A stretch of 64,000 nt of DNA, taken from Paenibacillus sp. FSL K6-3182 (GTDB lineage Bacteria; Bacillota; Bacilli; Paenibacillales; Paenibacillaceae). Made by a program: the position numbers and the translations under genes. The notes under the pieces are model-generated. The model searched no databases, was not told the DNA's origin, and worked only from the letters and a program-made list of their open reading frames with translations. Below are positions 63,676 through 64,000 of the stretch, one piece after another. The stretch spans positions 2,041,501 through 2,105,500 of the forward strand of contig NZ_CP150265.1 in NCBI RefSeq assembly GCF_037976325.1. Direction: 5' to 3'. Numbering within the stretch: the stretch's first letter is position 1; every line of letters starts with the position of its first letter.

Positions 63676-63710
63676 TTCTCTTATGATAGCATGATGTCAT
63701 AATAAGAGAA
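63676..63710. promoter_or_regulatory. LysR-type operator candidate
   Basis: TTATGA-N10-TCATAA (63681-63702) is a perfect dyad carrying the T-N11-A pattern of LysR sites. Outer arms TTCTC and GAGAA extend the symmetry with a one-base bulge. It ends 14 bp before the HPP-family ATG. Confidence 0.6.
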
Positions 63711-63724
63711 ACGGGGAATGAGAA

Positions 63725-64000
63725 ATGCTGAGAAATAAAAATTGGAAGCCGCTGGCGGCAGCGGTTGTTGGCACCATTGTTATCGCATTGCTGCTGACCA
63801 TGGGCGATTTAATGTCGATTACGCTGATGATGGCTCCATTTGGGGCCAGTTGTGTTATCGTGTTTGTTTTGCCAGATAGTCCGCTTGCCAAAGCCAGAAA
63901 TGTTGTTGGAGGCCATTTGATCAGCACTGGAGCAGGTCTTGTGATGCTGCATCTGTTCGGAGATGCAACATGGTTCATTGCACTATCTGTTGGATTGTCC
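63725..64000 (+). CDS. HPP-family membrane protein, N-terminal part
   Basis: The frame is open from an ATG at 63725 to the right edge (92 codons), so the gene is cut by the window. MMAPFGASCVIVFVLPDSPLAKARNVVGGHLIST is a close match to the HPP-family signature, with hydrophobic segments before and after it. Some HPP proteins have been linked to nitrite transport in chloroplasts and cyanobacteria; bacterial functions are mostly unknown. The divergent LysR gene is the likely regulator. Confidence 0.82.
   Translation, partial: MLRNKNWKPLAAAVVGTIVIALLLTMGDLMSITLMMAPFGASCVIVFVLPDSPLAKARNVVGGHLISTGAGLVMLHLFGDATWFIALSVGLS

Overview
This window looks like chromosome of an endospore-forming, low-to-mid GC Firmicute of the Paenibacillus type. 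The evidence is its spore genes (YheC/YheD coat-associated ATP-grasp protein, ytrH-ytrI, a gerA-gerB-gerC operon, a GerM lipoprotein), a Bacillus-like housekeeping order (dnaE ... accD-accA ... pyk; citZ-icd-mdh; rph-rdgB), and a typical Paenibacillus module: a YesM/YesN-type two-component system, an LplB/YtcP-type ABC importer and a giant S-layer-anchored glycanase. No rRNA, tRNA, CRISPR array, prophage or transposase gene was seen.

Layout. 1-5.5 kb: a truncated YheC/YheD gene, a YlbF/YheA-family gene, an XRE regulator divergent from a hypothetical gene, ytoI, ytpI and ytrHI. 5.6-14.3 kb: dnaE, a PgpA-family gene, a small ORF, accD-accA and pyk, with no pfkA between accA and pyk. 14.4-19.2 kb: a thioesterase, fxsA, ppk (behind a three-repeat Pho-box-like array) and a convergent ppx. 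19.3-23.3 kb: citZ (with a CcpC-type dyad and promoter), icd, a hairpin-rich spacer, then mdh. 23.4-31.5 kb: recQ, a membrane protein, a KdgK-like kinase with a DeoR regulator, nagB-nagA on the other strand, and type 2 idi. 31.6-37.1 kb: the ger operon behind a good sigma-G promoter match, then a methyltransferase and an MBL-fold hydrolase.

37.1-53.2 kb is the accessory centrepiece. A response regulator and sensor kinase, separated by a 167-bp palindromic element, diverge from two permease genes, a solute-binding lipoprotein and a single 8.56-kb gene. That gene encodes a 2853-residue surface protein with three SLH repeats, two GH16 beta-glucanase domains, many beta-sandwich carbohydrate-binding-like modules, three HID-like (DUF1533) domains and two F5/8-type C-terminal modules. 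A near-consensus cre site lies just before it. I read the set as a beta-glucan sensing, degradation and uptake locus.

53.4-64 kb: glpX, a gene-free stretch with inverted repeats, an AIM24-family gene, a 3 x 40-bp tandem repeat, a second PgpA-family gene, a GerM lipoprotein, rph-rdgB, an asparagine synthetase, a small ORF, a P-loop kinase, and a LysR regulator divergent from a truncated HPP-family membrane gene. Most genes carry good ribosome-binding sites. Many of the starts given here are internal to longer open frames and were chosen on that basis.
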